DNA of 64,000 bases from Zavarzinia compransoris. Lineage in GTDB: Bacteria > Pseudomonadota > Alphaproteobacteria > Zavarziniales > Zavarziniaceae. The stretch spans positions 124,001-188,000 of the forward strand of contig NZ_QGLF01000005.1 in NCBI RefSeq assembly GCF_003173055.1. The letters run 5' to 3'. Positions 11,397-20,238 of this stretch are shown piece after piece. How positions within the stretch are numbered: the first letter of the stretch is position 1; each line of letters begins with the position of its first letter. The position numbers and the translations under genes are program-made. A model generated the notes under the pieces. The model saw nothing but the letters and a program-made list of their open reading frames with translations. It was not told where the DNA came from and made no database searches.

Positions 11397-11768
11397 CTAT
11401 TCCGCGCCATTCGAAAGGAAGCGGCGAAGCCCGTTCCCTTCGTCGGCCTGATCCGACTTCTCTTCATCCCAAGTCTTGATCCACTCGCCATCGGTGCCGC
11501 CGAGGGCGCGGTAAACCTCTTGTGCCTGGCGGACCATCAGCTTGCGAAGATGCTCGTCGGTGATGCCGACGCTTCGGCGGGCCGCATCCGTCCCTTCGAG
11601 CTTTGGCGGCCATACCGTGAGACCTTGGCGGGCGGTGCGCACGAAGGCGCATCCGGCCAACGCCAATCCGTTCGCCTGGCAATCAAAGAACGCCAGGATG
11701 GTGTTCCCGCCCTTGTTCGGCTTCGGCTGTGAAACTCGGTTCAATCCGGTGATGCTGACTTCGTGCAT
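11397..11768 (-). CDS. Uncharacterised satellite protein, possibly SpoVG-like
   Basis: A 123-residue protein at the left end of the element, 12 bases downstream of the terL stop and behind a good AAGGAGC ribosome site, so it is the last gene of the packaging operon. The central part (ILAFFDC, then LAGCAFVRTARQGLTVWPPK, then a helix with ITDEHLRKL and YRALGG) faintly resembles the beta-rich fold and C-terminal helix of SpoVG-like nucleic-acid-binding proteins. I would not assign a function on this. No membrane segment or signal peptide is seen. Confidence 0.6.
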   Translation of the reverse strand: MHEVSITGLNRVSQPKPNKGGNTILAFFDCQANGLALAGCAFVRTARQGLTVWPPKLEGTDAARRSVGITDEHLRKLMVRQAQEVYRALGGTDGEWIKTWDEEKSDQADEGNGLRRFLSNGAE

Positions 11769-11780
11769 GGTCTTGCTCCT

Positions 11781-13394
11781 TTAGATGAAGAGGAATCCGC
11801 CTTCTCGGCTCTCATAGGGTGAGGGCGTCACTTCGTTCGCGATGACGCGGCCAACGGCCATTGCGGCGGCAACAGCACCGTCGATCCGCCCCCGCGCCCG
11901 TTCCTTCGTGAACTTCTCGTTTTCCGCCGCGTCTTTGTCGGCCACCACGTTGCCGAAGCACATGCGCAAGAGCGGGTTGCCGCCGTGCCGGAAATGCCCG
12001 GTGAGGATCGCCCGCTTCAGCTCTTTGACGGGCGCGGCCATGCTGGCAAAGCCCTGGCCGAATTGATTGATGGTGAAGCCCTCTTCCTGAAGGGCAGTGT
12101 TCACCGCCGTCGAGTTCCAACGGTCGATCGCGATTTCCTGCACACCATATTTTTCGCCGAGGGCGATGACGTGATCCACGATCGCAGCATGATCCACCAC
12201 GTTGCCGGGTGTCAGGGTCAGGAAGCCTTCGGCGGCCCAGCGCGCATAATCCGCCCGGTCTTTCTCACCCTTCTTTGCGATGTTGGCTGCCGGCAGGAAG
12301 AACATGGGCAGCACGTCATATCGGCGGCTTTCGCCATCGCCTTCAGGGAAGGCCGCCACCACCGCCGTCAAATCCTCCACGCTGGAAAGATCAATCCCTA
12401 TCCAGCATGGCCGCCCGGTCAGCTCTTCGGCTGGTGTCATGGCCTCGGCAGCATCATAGACTTCGAGCGCAAGCCACGGGTTTGCCGATCCCTCTTGCCA
12501 CTGGTTGAGGTGGAAGCGCCGGAAGTCGGCAATCTCGGCGGGGAAGTGTTCGATGCGTCGCGCCTTAATCCGCAGCTCTTCGAGCGAGCAGAAACCGGCA
12601 TCGATCGCGGGATTTGCAGCGTGCCAGGCGGCTTCGTCGCGCCAGTCCGCTTCAGGCTCGGCAGCGAAGATGATCGGTGCGAATGTCGGGTCTTCGATCT
12701 CGCCTGTCGCCACCTTGTGCGAGTAATTCCACAGATCCCATGCAAGCCCGCCCTGGCCGTCGCCAGCGGTAGAAATGATCACGGTGAGCGGGTGCGAACG
12801 CTTCACCATCGAATCCGTGACGGTCTTGAAGAGCTTCCGGCCCTCGCCGGTCGGCCAAGCGTGGATTTCATCGGCCAGGAAGAACGACACGTTCAATCCG
12901 TGCTTCGAATATGCTTCCGACGAAATGGCCTTCAGGGTGCTTTTCGTCTTCGGATGCCCCAGCGACTTCCGGCTTTCCACCGCGCGCACCCGGCTCGCAA
13001 GCGTGTCATCCTGAAGAACGAATTGATGCGCCGAGTTGAAGGCAATGCCCGCGTTTTCGCGATCGGCAGCAGCCATAACCACCTGGCCGCCCGCTTCGGC
13101 TTCCGGGCCGAGGAAATGCGCAAGCCCGAGGGCGGCGGCCAGCGTCGTCTTCGCATTGCCGCGCGGAATCCAGATGCAGGCCATGCGCACCGTGCGGCTG
13201 CCGTCATCATTCGACGGGCCGTAGATGCGGCGGATCACGGCTTCCTGAAAAGGGTGAAGGTGGAAGGACTGCCCGGCGAAGTCGCCTTCCCAAAGCTGAA
13301 GGCGGCGGACGAAGCGGCAGATGCGATCGGCCCGGCCTGTCGGGTCGTCATATAGCGCCGGGTCAGGCGAGAAGATCGGCGTCCCAACTGTCAT
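11781..13394 (-). CDS. Phage terminase large subunit
   Basis: A 537-residue motor that translocates DNA into the prohead and cuts it. The ATPase half has an adapted Walker A (IPRGNAKTTLA, ~76-86) and Walker B followed by Glu (FFLADEIHAW, ~170-180). The nuclease half starts near 330 with GIDLSSVEDLTAV, whose first Asp is a likely metal ligand, and contains the RWNSTAVN segment. It belongs to the HK97-type Terminase_1 family and is full length. Its start overlaps the 3' end of the small-subunit gene by 32 bases. In this element it would package satellite DNA into satellite-encoded capsids. Confidence 0.93.
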   Translation of the reverse strand: MTVGTPIFSPDPALYDDPTGRADRICRFVRRLQLWEGDFAGQSFHLHPFQEAVIRRIYGPSNDDGSRTVRMACIWIPRGNAKTTLAAALGLAHFLGPEAEAGGQVVMAAADRENAGIAFNSAHQFVLQDDTLASRVRAVESRKSLGHPKTKSTLKAISSEAYSKHGLNVSFFLADEIHAWPTGEGRKLFKTVTDSMVKRSHPLTVIISTAGDGQGGLAWDLWNYSHKVATGEIEDPTFAPIIFAAEPEADWRDEAAWHAANPAIDAGFCSLEELRIKARRIEHFPAEIADFRRFHLNQWQEGSANPWLALEVYDAAEAMTPAEELTGRPCWIGIDLSSVEDLTAVVAAFPEGDGESRRYDVLPMFFLPAANIAKKGEKDRADYARWAAEGFLTLTPGNVVDHAAIVDHVIALGEKYGVQEIAIDRWNSTAVNTALQEEGFTINQFGQGFASMAAPVKELKRAILTGHFRHGGNPLLRMCFGNVVADKDAAENEKFTKERARGRIDGAVAAAMAVGRVIANEVTPSPYESREGGFLFI

Positions 13395-13773
13395 TCGGCT
13401 TTCCTTCGTCTTTGCCCTTCGAGCCTCGGCGATGCGGGGTTAATCCCAGCTCGGCGGCCAGTAGGCGGGCTTCGCGCATCGCGGCGCTTTGCATTCGAAA
13501 CGCCGGGTGCGGCTTAGGGCCGTTCTCGGTCGTCACCATGCGGCCTTCGCGGCCCATGATCTCTTCGGTTTCGCGGACCATACCCACGGCCACGCAATAG
13601 CTTTCGAGGGTCGCCAGGGTGTCGGCGAACAACAGGTTCCGATCGTGAAGTTGCGGGGCTGCCCGCTTCCATTCGGCCTTCGCCTGGGAAGTCAGCCACG
13701 AAGGCGCGGACGGGCATTTGCCGCGCACGATGCCGCCATCGATGACGGTGAGCTTCGGCTTCCGTCCCTTCAT
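13363..13773 (-). CDS. Phage terminase small subunit, P27 family
   Basis: A 136-residue DNA-recognition subunit of the packaging terminase. The family signature GRKPKLTVIDGG is at the very start, followed by SWLTSQAKAEWKRAAPQL and the C-terminal region with ARLLAAELGLTPHRR, both typical of P27-type TerS. I take the ATG at 13773 (MKGRKPK) because family members start there and GGAG lies 8 bases upstream; an open frame continues to 13842. It overlaps terL by 32 bases. TerS decides which DNA is packaged, so it is the factor that would make packaging satellite-specific. Confidence 0.85.
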   Translation of the reverse strand: MKGRKPKLTVIDGGIVRGKCPSAPSWLTSQAKAEWKRAAPQLHDRNLLFADTLATLESYCVAVGMVRETEEIMGREGRMVTTENGPKPHPAFRMQSAAMREARLLAAELGLTPHRRGSKGKDEGKPNDSWDADLLA

Positions 13774-13838
13774 CCTAAAAACTCCCATTTTCGGCGAGAT
13801 TGCGCGCGAGATGGTGGCGTCGGTCCCAGCGGGTTCGG

Positions 13839-14219
13839 TCAAAATTCAAAACCTCCCCCTCCCATGTTGATCGGCCTGCCGAACGCGCCTTCGGTCGCCA
13901 CGGCCTTCCGGCTGTTGCAGCGGCGGTTCATCGGCTGCCAGTTCGATCGATCCCAGAAGAGGCGCATATCGCCCTTATGGGCGGTGCGGTGATCCACCAT
14001 GTCGGCGGCCTGGCCGCAGCCACAGGCGCACAAGCGGTTCTCCGGCAATGCGAGGAAGGCTTTGCTTTCCCGCTGCCACTTGCTGTCATAGCCACGGGCG
14101 CGGGCAGACAGGCGGCGCTCATCGGCGGCAGCCTTGGCCTTCGAGGCGCAGAGCGGGCAGCGTCTATCGGTGAATGGCGGATGCCCAGCGGGGCAATGCT
14201 TCGGCGGCGACCACGGCAT
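13839..14219 (-). CDS. HNH endonuclease (packaging-associated)
   Basis: A 126-residue small HNH nuclease. Zinc-binding pairs are visible (CPAGH, CPLC, then CACGC), and the catalytic core reads VDHRTAHKGD, then NWQPMNRRCNSRK (His, Asn, Arg/His-type). HNH proteins beside terminase genes are required for terminase cutting in several cos phages and are part of the cf-PICI packaging core. It lies just upstream of terS and overlaps only the longer alternative terS start. Confidence 0.88.
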   Translation of the reverse strand: MPWSPPKHCPAGHPPFTDRRCPLCASKAKAAADERRLSARARGYDSKWQRESKAFLALPENRLCACGCGQAADMVDHRTAHKGDMRLFWDRSNWQPMNRRCNSRKAVATEGAFGRPINMGGGGFEF

Positions 14220-14223
14220 TTCG

Positions 14224-14544
14224 TCACCCGCTCGTTATGGTGTGCAGTTCAAGCCCTTCTTTCCGGCCCAGCTCCCGCACTTCCTGAATGTTGTGATCGC
14301 GCCCGCCATACTTGACGGTATCCAGAACGGTGATGCCGTCGATCCATCGCAGGCGGAAGACAACCATCCGCGAAGATTGAATGCCGCCAGCGGCGAAGAA
14401 CTCCCGGCCCGACTGTTGCGAAACATGCGCCCAAACTTCGTATTCGGTCGGGTCGCCATAGATCGGTGAACCGAACGGATCGTAATCGATGATCTCGCCC
14501 GGCTGGCTCACGATGATGCGCCGATCCATGTCACCCGCGCGCAT
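14224..14544 (-). CDS. Head-closure / head-tail adaptor protein
   Basis: A 106-residue protein of the SPP1 gp16-like head-completion family: MRAGDMDRRI at the start, a central VWAHVSQQSGREFF and a C-terminal GGRDHNIQEVREL are the usual landmarks. It closes the portal after packaging and forms the surface to which a tail docks. The ATG at 14544 is 2 bases past the stop of the preceding gene; a second ATG at 14559 would add five residues. In a tail-less satellite this protein would be the interface with helper-phage tails. Confidence 0.8.
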   Translation of the reverse strand: MRAGDMDRRIIVSQPGEIIDYDPFGSPIYGDPTEYEVWAHVSQQSGREFFAAGGIQSSRMVVFRLRWIDGITVLDTVKYGGRDHNIQEVRELGRKEGLELHTITSG

Positions 14545-14546
14545 GG

Positions 14547-15137
14547 TCAGAAGCTCCACGTCTTATGATCGCGCACGAAGTCTTCAACGCCATCGGGCGT
14601 TTCGGTGATGAAGCCCGATCCGATCACCACGCTTTCGCGATGCTCGAAGAGGTGGCCGACGCGCATCTTGATCGCGGTGCGGATCGGTTCGGGAATATCT
14701 TCAGGATCGTCGCCGAAGCCTGCCGTGAACGTGATCGTCACCGCTTCCGGCACATTGCGGATCGTCGGCCAGCTCTTGCCGTAGGCCGGGCGAAGCTTCG
14801 CGCCTTCCACGGTGCCGAGGGCAAACGCCTGGTATTCTGTCGGGGCAAGGGTTTGGGTGACGCCATCGGGATCGACATAGGTGATTGCGTCGATGGACTG
14901 GCACGGCGGCAGCGGGATCGCGATTTCGCTGGTGAAGCGGTCGAGGGTGAGATTCCACGTTTGGGTGACAAGGCATCGGCCAAGCGAGCCGTCGCGGCCA
15001 TCGAGACGTTGCGTGGCGGCCTTGATGAAGTCGGCAATGCGGGCGTCTTCATCATAGAAGTCAACGTGAATGTGCTCCTTCACCTCTTCCAAGGTGACGG
15101 GATCATTCACGGGTGCTGTCTCCAAGATCAGGGGCAT
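14547..15137 (-). CDS. Phage head-tail connector protein (gp6-like)
   Basis: A 196-residue protein of the HK97 gp6 / phiE125 gp8-like connector group. It starts MPLILETAPVNDPVTLEEVKEH, with the family's early Pro-V-T-L-E-E-V-K-x-H pattern, then an Ile/Ala-rich helix (IADFIKAATQRLDG) and a C-terminal helix (PIRTAIKMRVGHLFEHRES). It forms the ring below the portal. The start at 15137 is chosen from that pattern; the open frame extends upstream to 15194 without similarity. Confidence 0.82.
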   Translation of the reverse strand: MPLILETAPVNDPVTLEEVKEHIHVDFYDEDARIADFIKAATQRLDGRDGSLGRCLVTQTWNLTLDRFTSEIAIPLPPCQSIDAITYVDPDGVTQTLAPTEYQAFALGTVEGAKLRPAYGKSWPTIRNVPEAVTITFTAGFGDDPEDIPEPIRTAIKMRVGHLFEHRESVVIGSGFITETPDGVEDFVRDHKTWSF

Positions 15138-15200
15138 CGCTCGCAACCTCTCGATTGAAGGTGCAAGCCCGGCCAGCCGAAGCCAGTCGGGCAAGCAATA

Positions 15201-15593
15201 TCAGGCAACGGGGCGCTGGTGCGCATGGCCCTTGATCACCACCGCGCCGGCAGCGATCGAGGTGCCACCGTTCTTCGTGAGGACGGTGCGCAGGTAACGC
15301 TTGTTTCCGATGTAGCCGACCTTCACCACCGAAGCGGCTTCGAGGCTGGCCGGGAAGGTTCCGACAAGATCGGCGGCAGCCACGTCAGCGAAGTCGCCGC
15401 TGGTCGTGGTGTCGCTCTCCTGAAGCTTGGCGGTGAAGTCGCCAGCCGACACGATCGCGCCGGTATTGATGACAACCGCCGCGCTCTCGAAGCCCTGAAG
15501 GTCGATCGGATCGGAAGTGTTCGTGGCGGAAAGCACGGCAGGCGCAACGGCCTGCACGGCTCCGAGGTTGTTTGCGAGGTCACGCATGGTCAT
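15201..15593 (-). CDS. Capsid-associated phage protein of unknown role
   Basis: A 130-residue protein between the capsid and connector genes. The N-terminus MTMRDLANNLGAVQAVAP and the predicted beta-rich remainder (SAAVVINTGAIVSAGDFTAKLQES) recur in proteins found at this site in many HK97-type head modules. It could be a head decoration or stabilising protein, but nothing here proves that. It lies 6 bases downstream of the capsid gene and is surely co-transcribed. Confidence 0.65.
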   Translation of the reverse strand: MTMRDLANNLGAVQAVAPAVLSATNTSDPIDLQGFESAAVVINTGAIVSAGDFTAKLQESDTTTSGDFADVAAADLVGTFPASLEAASVVKVGYIGNKRYLRTVLTKNGGTSIAAGAVVIKGHAHQRPVA

Positions 15594-15599
15594 TGCTCC

Positions 15600-17267
15600 T
15601 TACGAGGTTGCGCAGCGAAGCTTGCGAAGCGCCTCGGCGAGCACCACACCACCACCGACACGGCGGCGGGCATGGAACCGGACAAGGCCGTTCGTGGCCT
15701 GGCTGTAGGGGTCGCGCATCACCGAAAGCGCCACGCGATCGTAGATGCGATAGGCACGGGCGAAGTCGCCGAAGGCGATGGGCTCGGCTCCCGCGCCAAC
15801 ATCGTCCATGTCGGGCGCTTCGATGACGGGGCGGCCAAGGATCGTTTCGGGCTGCCCGGCCTGATAGGACGGTTGCCAGAGGAAATTACCCTGGCCGTCC
15901 TTCAGCTTGCGGATAGCCGCCAGCGTGTTGCCGTTCATCATCCACGCGCCGGCATTTCGGTAGAATGCGGGCATGGCATACATGAGCGTGATCAGCGTAT
16001 CGGCGGGCGCGGTGCCGAGGGTCGAAGCGTTGCCGGTCGGGGTGTAGGCAACGGCGGCGTCGGTCATGAAACCCACGGGCTTCTTGACGCCATTGCCCGC
16101 GACAAGCGCGCTGCCTTCTAGGCGACCGAACTCTTCGGCCAGATCGAAAGCAACTTCGGCTTCCACGTTGACGGCGGCATCCTCAAGAAGACGAAGCGAC
16201 ACGTCAACGTAGCAGGCCATTTCGTGAACCGGGATTTCCACCTGGCCGTAGGTCGATCCCGTTTCCGGGCGGTTCTCGGTTTCGCCAACCCACGAAGCCG
16301 TAGGCTTGCCGGTGCGCTTCGGCAGGATCACCGCGCCGGAAGAGGTCGCGCCGACCTTGGCGGCCTGGCGAACGGGCGACACTTCCACGATGCCCTTGAT
16401 CACCTGAGCAACGAAATCGTCGGGTGCGAGATAGCCGCCCGCCGTGTCATCGGCCACGCGAAGCGACTTCACCTCATCGGCAGGAAGAGCTTCGCGGCCA
16501 TGACGAAGGAAGCCGACGAAAGCCTTCGCCTCAACCTTCTCCGGTGCCGTCTTCGTCTCAACCGACGCGCCGGGGCGATTCAGCTTCTGTTCGATGCGCT
16601 CGGCGGACTTGGCGACGTTGCCGACGCTTTCTTCCACCGACTTGAGCCGGGTATCGATCCCGGCCACATTCTCTTCGAGGGCGGCAACGCGGGTTTCCAC
16701 GTTATCACCTTCGGTTCCCGCTTCAGGCGCGGGCGCCTTCTTCTCAACAGCCATGATCAGGCTCCTTTTGATAGCCGCGCCCATCGCGGCAGGGTTTCCG
16801 GCTTGCGCCGTCTTCACGCTGGTCACGCGCGCCCGCGTTGCGGCGGGCACGGAGACAAGCGAGATTTCGATAAGTTCGAGGTCTTGCAGGGTGCGGCCCC
16901 CACCGGCCCGGCGCTCGGATGCGCGGGTGCGGAAGCCGATCGAAAGGCCATTGAACGCGCCGCTTTTGAGCAGCGCATAGGCTTCCTGGCCGCGTCGGGT
17001 TTCGAGGATCAAGCGGCCAGTGACGGCAAGGCCGGTCGCGTCTTCCCGAAGCTCAAGCCAAACGCCAATCGGTTCGGAAGGATCGTGCTGCCACAACATG
17101 AGCGGCGTGGTGCCAGCCGCCTTGTGTTCGGCGAGGCTCTTCGTGAACGCGCCCTTTTCGATCACATCGCCATAGCTGTCCGGCTCACCGTCGAACACAC
17201 TGGCGTAGCCGGTGAGAATCCCGGCTTCGTCAGTTGCGAACTTGACTTCAATATCAACGCGATCCAT
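15600..17267 (-). CDS. HK97 prohead protease fused to HK97 major capsid protein
   Basis: A 555-residue protein combining two usually separate functions. Residues 1 to ~150 form a prohead protease: GYASVFDGEPDSYGDVIEKG, then LWQHDPSEPIGVW with a likely catalytic His, then SGAFNGLSIGFR with a likely catalytic Ser, then ELIEISLVSVPA. A coiled-coil-like delta region (~165-245, AALEENVAGIDTRLKSVEES) follows. The rest is an HK97-fold capsid protein (GGYLAPDDFVAQV, RTGKPTASWVGE, NPVSSL-type end). The protease would mature the shell and remove its own N-terminal part. The start at 17267 (MDRVDIEV) overlaps the portal stop by 14 bases. No sign of a frameshift at the junction. Confidence 0.9.
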   Translation of the reverse strand: MDRVDIEVKFATDEAGILTGYASVFDGEPDSYGDVIEKGAFTKSLAEHKAAGTTPLMLWQHDPSEPIGVWLELREDATGLAVTGRLILETRRGQEAYALLKSGAFNGLSIGFRTRASERRAGGGRTLQDLELIEISLVSVPAATRARVTSVKTAQAGNPAAMGAAIKRSLIMAVEKKAPAPEAGTEGDNVETRVAALEENVAGIDTRLKSVEESVGNVAKSAERIEQKLNRPGASVETKTAPEKVEAKAFVGFLRHGREALPADEVKSLRVADDTAGGYLAPDDFVAQVIKGIVEVSPVRQAAKVGATSSGAVILPKRTGKPTASWVGETENRPETGSTYGQVEIPVHEMACYVDVSLRLLEDAAVNVEAEVAFDLAEEFGRLEGSALVAGNGVKKPVGFMTDAAVAYTPTGNASTLGTAPADTLITLMYAMPAFYRNAGAWMMNGNTLAAIRKLKDGQGNFLWQPSYQAGQPETILGRPVIEAPDMDDVGAGAEPIAFGDFARAYRIYDRVALSVMRDPYSQATNGLVRFHARRRVGGGVVLAEALRKLRCATS

Positions 17268-18480
17268 TGCCGCCCCCTGCCGCATTGGCGTCTTCGGTGT
17301 TCATCGGCAGGCGGAATTGATCACCACCGTCATAGGGCGCGCGGTTCTCGGCAGCCCGCACTTCGTTCGGTGAAAGCAGGCCATTGGTGACGGCCTTTGC
17401 GTAGGCGTCGAACCGGGCGGCCAGATCGGCGCGGGCCAGATCATCGGTGAGAAACTCGGCGTAATATTCGGCGCGCTCTTCCGGGGTGAGAAGGGCGCGG
17501 CGGATGCCGCCTTCCCAGCACTTCAGCCACGGCAAGAGGGTCAACGAAAGGAATTGCTGCCCCATGCTCTCGGCGTTGTTGTGCGTTGCCCGTTCAAGCT
17601 CCTGAAGCAGATGAAGCGGAATGCGGAAGCCGCGCGCGATTTCGGCGACCTGGTGGCGTCGCAATTCGAGGAACTGAAGATCGACGCTGGTGAACTGCAC
17701 CGCCTCGAAGTCCATCCCGTCTTCGAGGATCAGCGTCTTTCCGGCATTCGATCCGCCAGCATGGGCAGCGTTGAAACTTTCGCGAAGCCGCTTCAGGGCT
17801 TCAGGTCCGAGGGTCTTGCCGTATTTGAAGACGCCACCGGGCCGCGCGCCGGAACTGAAGATGCGCGCGCCGTGCTCTTCCATCGCCAGCGCCAGGCCGA
17901 TCGCTTCCTTCATTTGCGTGATCGGCGACATGCCGACATGCGGCGAAGTGCCGAGTGCCTTCAGGTGGAAGATTTCGGTGCGGTCATAGATGCGCTGGCC
18001 GCCGTCGCCGGACGAAACCTTATAGGAAGGCTCCATCGTGACAGGATCGACTTCCACGGTGACGCATGGCGACGGGATCGGGATAAGCTCGGCGATCTTG
18101 CCGCCCGTCCGATTGATGAAGGCGAACGCATTGCCGTGAAGGCAAAGCGCGGTCTGCATGAAAAGCCGGAACTCGAAGGCAGAAGTCCATTCGTTCGCCT
18201 GGCCGTGCAGCAACTCGGCAAGCGGGTGATCGGTGGCGCGCTCTTTGCCGCCATCGGGCTTCCGGCGATGAAGATGAAGGGGCAATTGCGCGACCGATTC
18301 AGCGATCACCTTCACCGACGCATAGACGGTCGGGCAGCGCATTGCGGTTTCGGGCGTGACGGCCACACCGGACGCGGACGGCGTTGCGCCGAACAAAGCG
18401 ATAAGCTCCGGCGAAGGGTCCGCCAGAGTTGTCTTCGTTTCCAGTCCGATCAGTTTCTTGAAGCCCTCGAACATCATCAC
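17254..18480 (-). CDS. HK97-family phage portal protein
   Basis: A 408-residue portal subunit that forms the dodecameric DNA channel at one capsid vertex. Family features: AMRCPTVYASVKVIAESVAQLPLHL, PLAELLHGQANEW, LHGNAFAFI, IFHLKAL and the C-terminal ELERATHNNAE-SMGQQFLSLTLLPWL segment, split here for brevity. Full length. It begins the structural part of the left-going operon, following a 121-base gap after the small gene at 18602-18904. Confidence 0.93.
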   Translation of the reverse strand: MMMFEGFKKLIGLETKTTLADPSPELIALFGATPSASGVAVTPETAMRCPTVYASVKVIAESVAQLPLHLHRRKPDGGKERATDHPLAELLHGQANEWTSAFEFRLFMQTALCLHGNAFAFINRTGGKIAELIPIPSPCVTVEVDPVTMEPSYKVSSGDGGQRIYDRTEIFHLKALGTSPHVGMSPITQMKEAIGLALAMEEHGARIFSSGARPGGVFKYGKTLGPEALKRLRESFNAAHAGGSNAGKTLILEDGMDFEAVQFTSVDLQFLELRRHQVAEIARGFRIPLHLLQELERATHNNAESMGQQFLSLTLLPWLKCWEGGIRRALLTPEERAEYYAEFLTDDLARADLAARFDAYAKAVTNGLLSPNEVRAAENRAPYDGGDQFRLPMNTEDANAAGGGNGSR

Positions 18481-18601
18481 CCGCGCACAAGTTGCGGGAT
18501 CAAGATCGGGGCGAATGTCCAGTATTCAAAGCAAAAACGGCCCTGAAGGCCGTCTTAGAAGTGCTCGAAAAGGCGAGGAAATTCAGGCACTTGCCGGGGC
18601 T

Positions 18602-18904
18602 TTACGCTGCCCTGGCCCGGTCGCCGAAGACTTCCTTCCAAGCAAGGGCTTCGGCTTCGTGCCGGGGCAATCCGCCGTCATATTCCATGATCGCGGCGCG
18701 CTCTTCGTAGGCGTCGAGAAGGTCACTTTCGTGCGTCTCATCGTCAATTCGTGGTGCTACAGGTGCTACAGGTGCTACAGCATTGATATTGCTACCTGAT
18801 TCCTGTAGCACCTTGGCGGGTGCTACGGTGCTACAGGTGCTACAGGCCGGTGCTACAGCGCCGACGTGGCTGGCGAAGTCGGTGAACCGGCCAAGATCAG
18901 GCAT
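18602..18904 (-). CDS. Small satellite protein whose gene carries the iteron cluster
   Basis: A 100-residue reading frame starting at 18904 with 8 bases overlap on the helicase-part gene. Its middle is simply the translation of the GGTGCTACA iterons (runs of Ala-Pro-Val and Cys-Ser-Thr). Its C-terminal 45 residues (LLDAYEERAAIMEYDGGLPRHEAEALA) look like a real conserved motif seen at the end of small phage proteins near primases. So the gene is probably real and doubles as a replication site. Function unknown. Confidence 0.55.
   Translation of the reverse strand: MPDLGRFTDFASHVGAVAPACSTCSTVAPAKVLQESGSNINAVAPVAPVAPRIDDETHESDLLDAYEERAAIMEYDGGLPRHEAEALAWKEVFGDRARAA
18753..18857. repeat. Iteron cluster 1 (GGTGCTACA), putative replication site
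   Basis: Seven exact copies of GGTGCTACA start at 18753, 18762, 18771, 18827, 18836 and 18849, plus one inverted at 18804; an eighth with one change starts at 18819. The first three are directly abutting. The same 9-mer recurs at 24501-24592. It resembles the GGTG-ACAG type iterons that the P4 alpha primase/helicase binds at ori and crr. An origin role is inferred from the repeats and the adjacent P4-type replication genes. Confidence 0.65.
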
Positions 18905-20236
18905 GGGCGGCCTCCCTCGCATCGTCACCGAGGATGCCGGACGTAACCACGTAGCACCGGATCGCCGAAGGGAAGCCGGGCACACGCTGGTTATTCTGGA
19001 GCTTGCCCCCGCTGCCGGGCTTCAGCATCCCGCGCCCGGCCAACGTCTTCGCAACCATCACCGCGTCAAGCCCAGCGCACACTTCGCCGCGCCAGACTTC
19101 GGGCAGGACGATATATTCAATGCTTCCCTCATCATCGCGACGGCGGAAGCCCGCCCGGTTCTGAATGCGCGTGTCGATCGGTGCGCCTATGTTGTCGGTC
19201 GGGGCAAAGCTGCCCATCGGCTCGAAGCGGGACGTGCCGTGCAGCTCGATAAAGCGGCGGACGGCGGACAACGCTTCGCGCTCTTCAGCCGGTTCGATCC
19301 CGCCGCGCGTGTCGAGCCAATCGCGGAAGCACTTCGCCGCTGCCTTGGTCGCTTCGCCCGGCTGCCACGGCAGCACACCGAAGGCCGTCGCCATTTCACC
19401 ACCGGCAGCCACAAGAGCGAAGCGCGCCACAACGCGGCTCACCTGTCCATCGGCATTCGGCGGGCAGTTCTCGGCGACAAACTCATTCTGGAAACCGCTC
19501 ACCACGGGCGCGATACCGTCGAAGTCGCGGGTCAGCCGATCAAGATAGGCATGGGAAGCGTGGCCGAAATGCTCACCGGCTGCCGCCTTCAGGTGCCGGG
19601 CGAAGGCATCGGCGGACGGGAAGCCATGAAGGGTTTCGAAGATCCCCATGCCCGCGCCTGCATCCGCCGGAATATCCACGATGCGGACTTCCTGCCCGGC
19701 TGCCGCTCGGCGGCCCCTGCCATCCTCGGCGATCTTGTCAGCAAGGCCAATCTCCCCCGTCGAAAGGAAGAGGGTGCGCCAGCGGGCGGCGCGGCGCGCT
19801 TCACCGCTTCGCCCGGCGCGGGTCTTGCCCTGGCCGTTCGCCAGCATATAGGCGACCTGGCCGACTTCCCGGCTATCGCACTGGCCCATTTCATCGAGCA
19901 GCAAGAGCGTGTCGCAGTGCATCAGCGCCACCGATTCCAGCCCGTTCGAAGTCGCGCGCCAGGTGCGGGGAAAATCGCGCCCGCCCCATATCGATCCGGC
20001 GACCTGAAGGGCAGTGGTCTTGCCGATCGAAGAGCCACCGCGAAAATGGAAGCCACCGGATTCCGCCTCGGCTGGCAGCAAGAGCGGCCCGGCAAAGGCG
20101 GCGCTCATCGCAAACGCCAGCCGGGAATTGCCAACGGCGTATCGAGCAAGTCCCTCTTGCCATCCGGCCAGCTCACCGCCGACGCGGTAGGGATCATCGG
20201 CCAGGCCGTCGCTTTGGTAGATGATGCGTTCGGCCA
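18897..20236 (-). CDS. DUF927 helicase part of a P4-type primase/helicase (C-terminal piece)
   Basis: A 446-residue protein starting MAERIIYQSDG. It carries the ATPase core of the DUF927 family: Walker A-like GGSSIGKTTALQV (~75), Walker B-like TLLLLDEMGQCD (~135), and FLSTGEIGLADK. It corresponds to the C-terminal three quarters of DUF927 proteins, whose N-terminal ~135 residues are at the end of the preceding gene. The ATG lies one base after the upstream TAG stop and has GGAG 9 bases before it, so coupled re-initiation is likely. The role would be origin unwinding for satellite replication. Confidence 0.8.
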
Positions 20237-20238
20237 TG

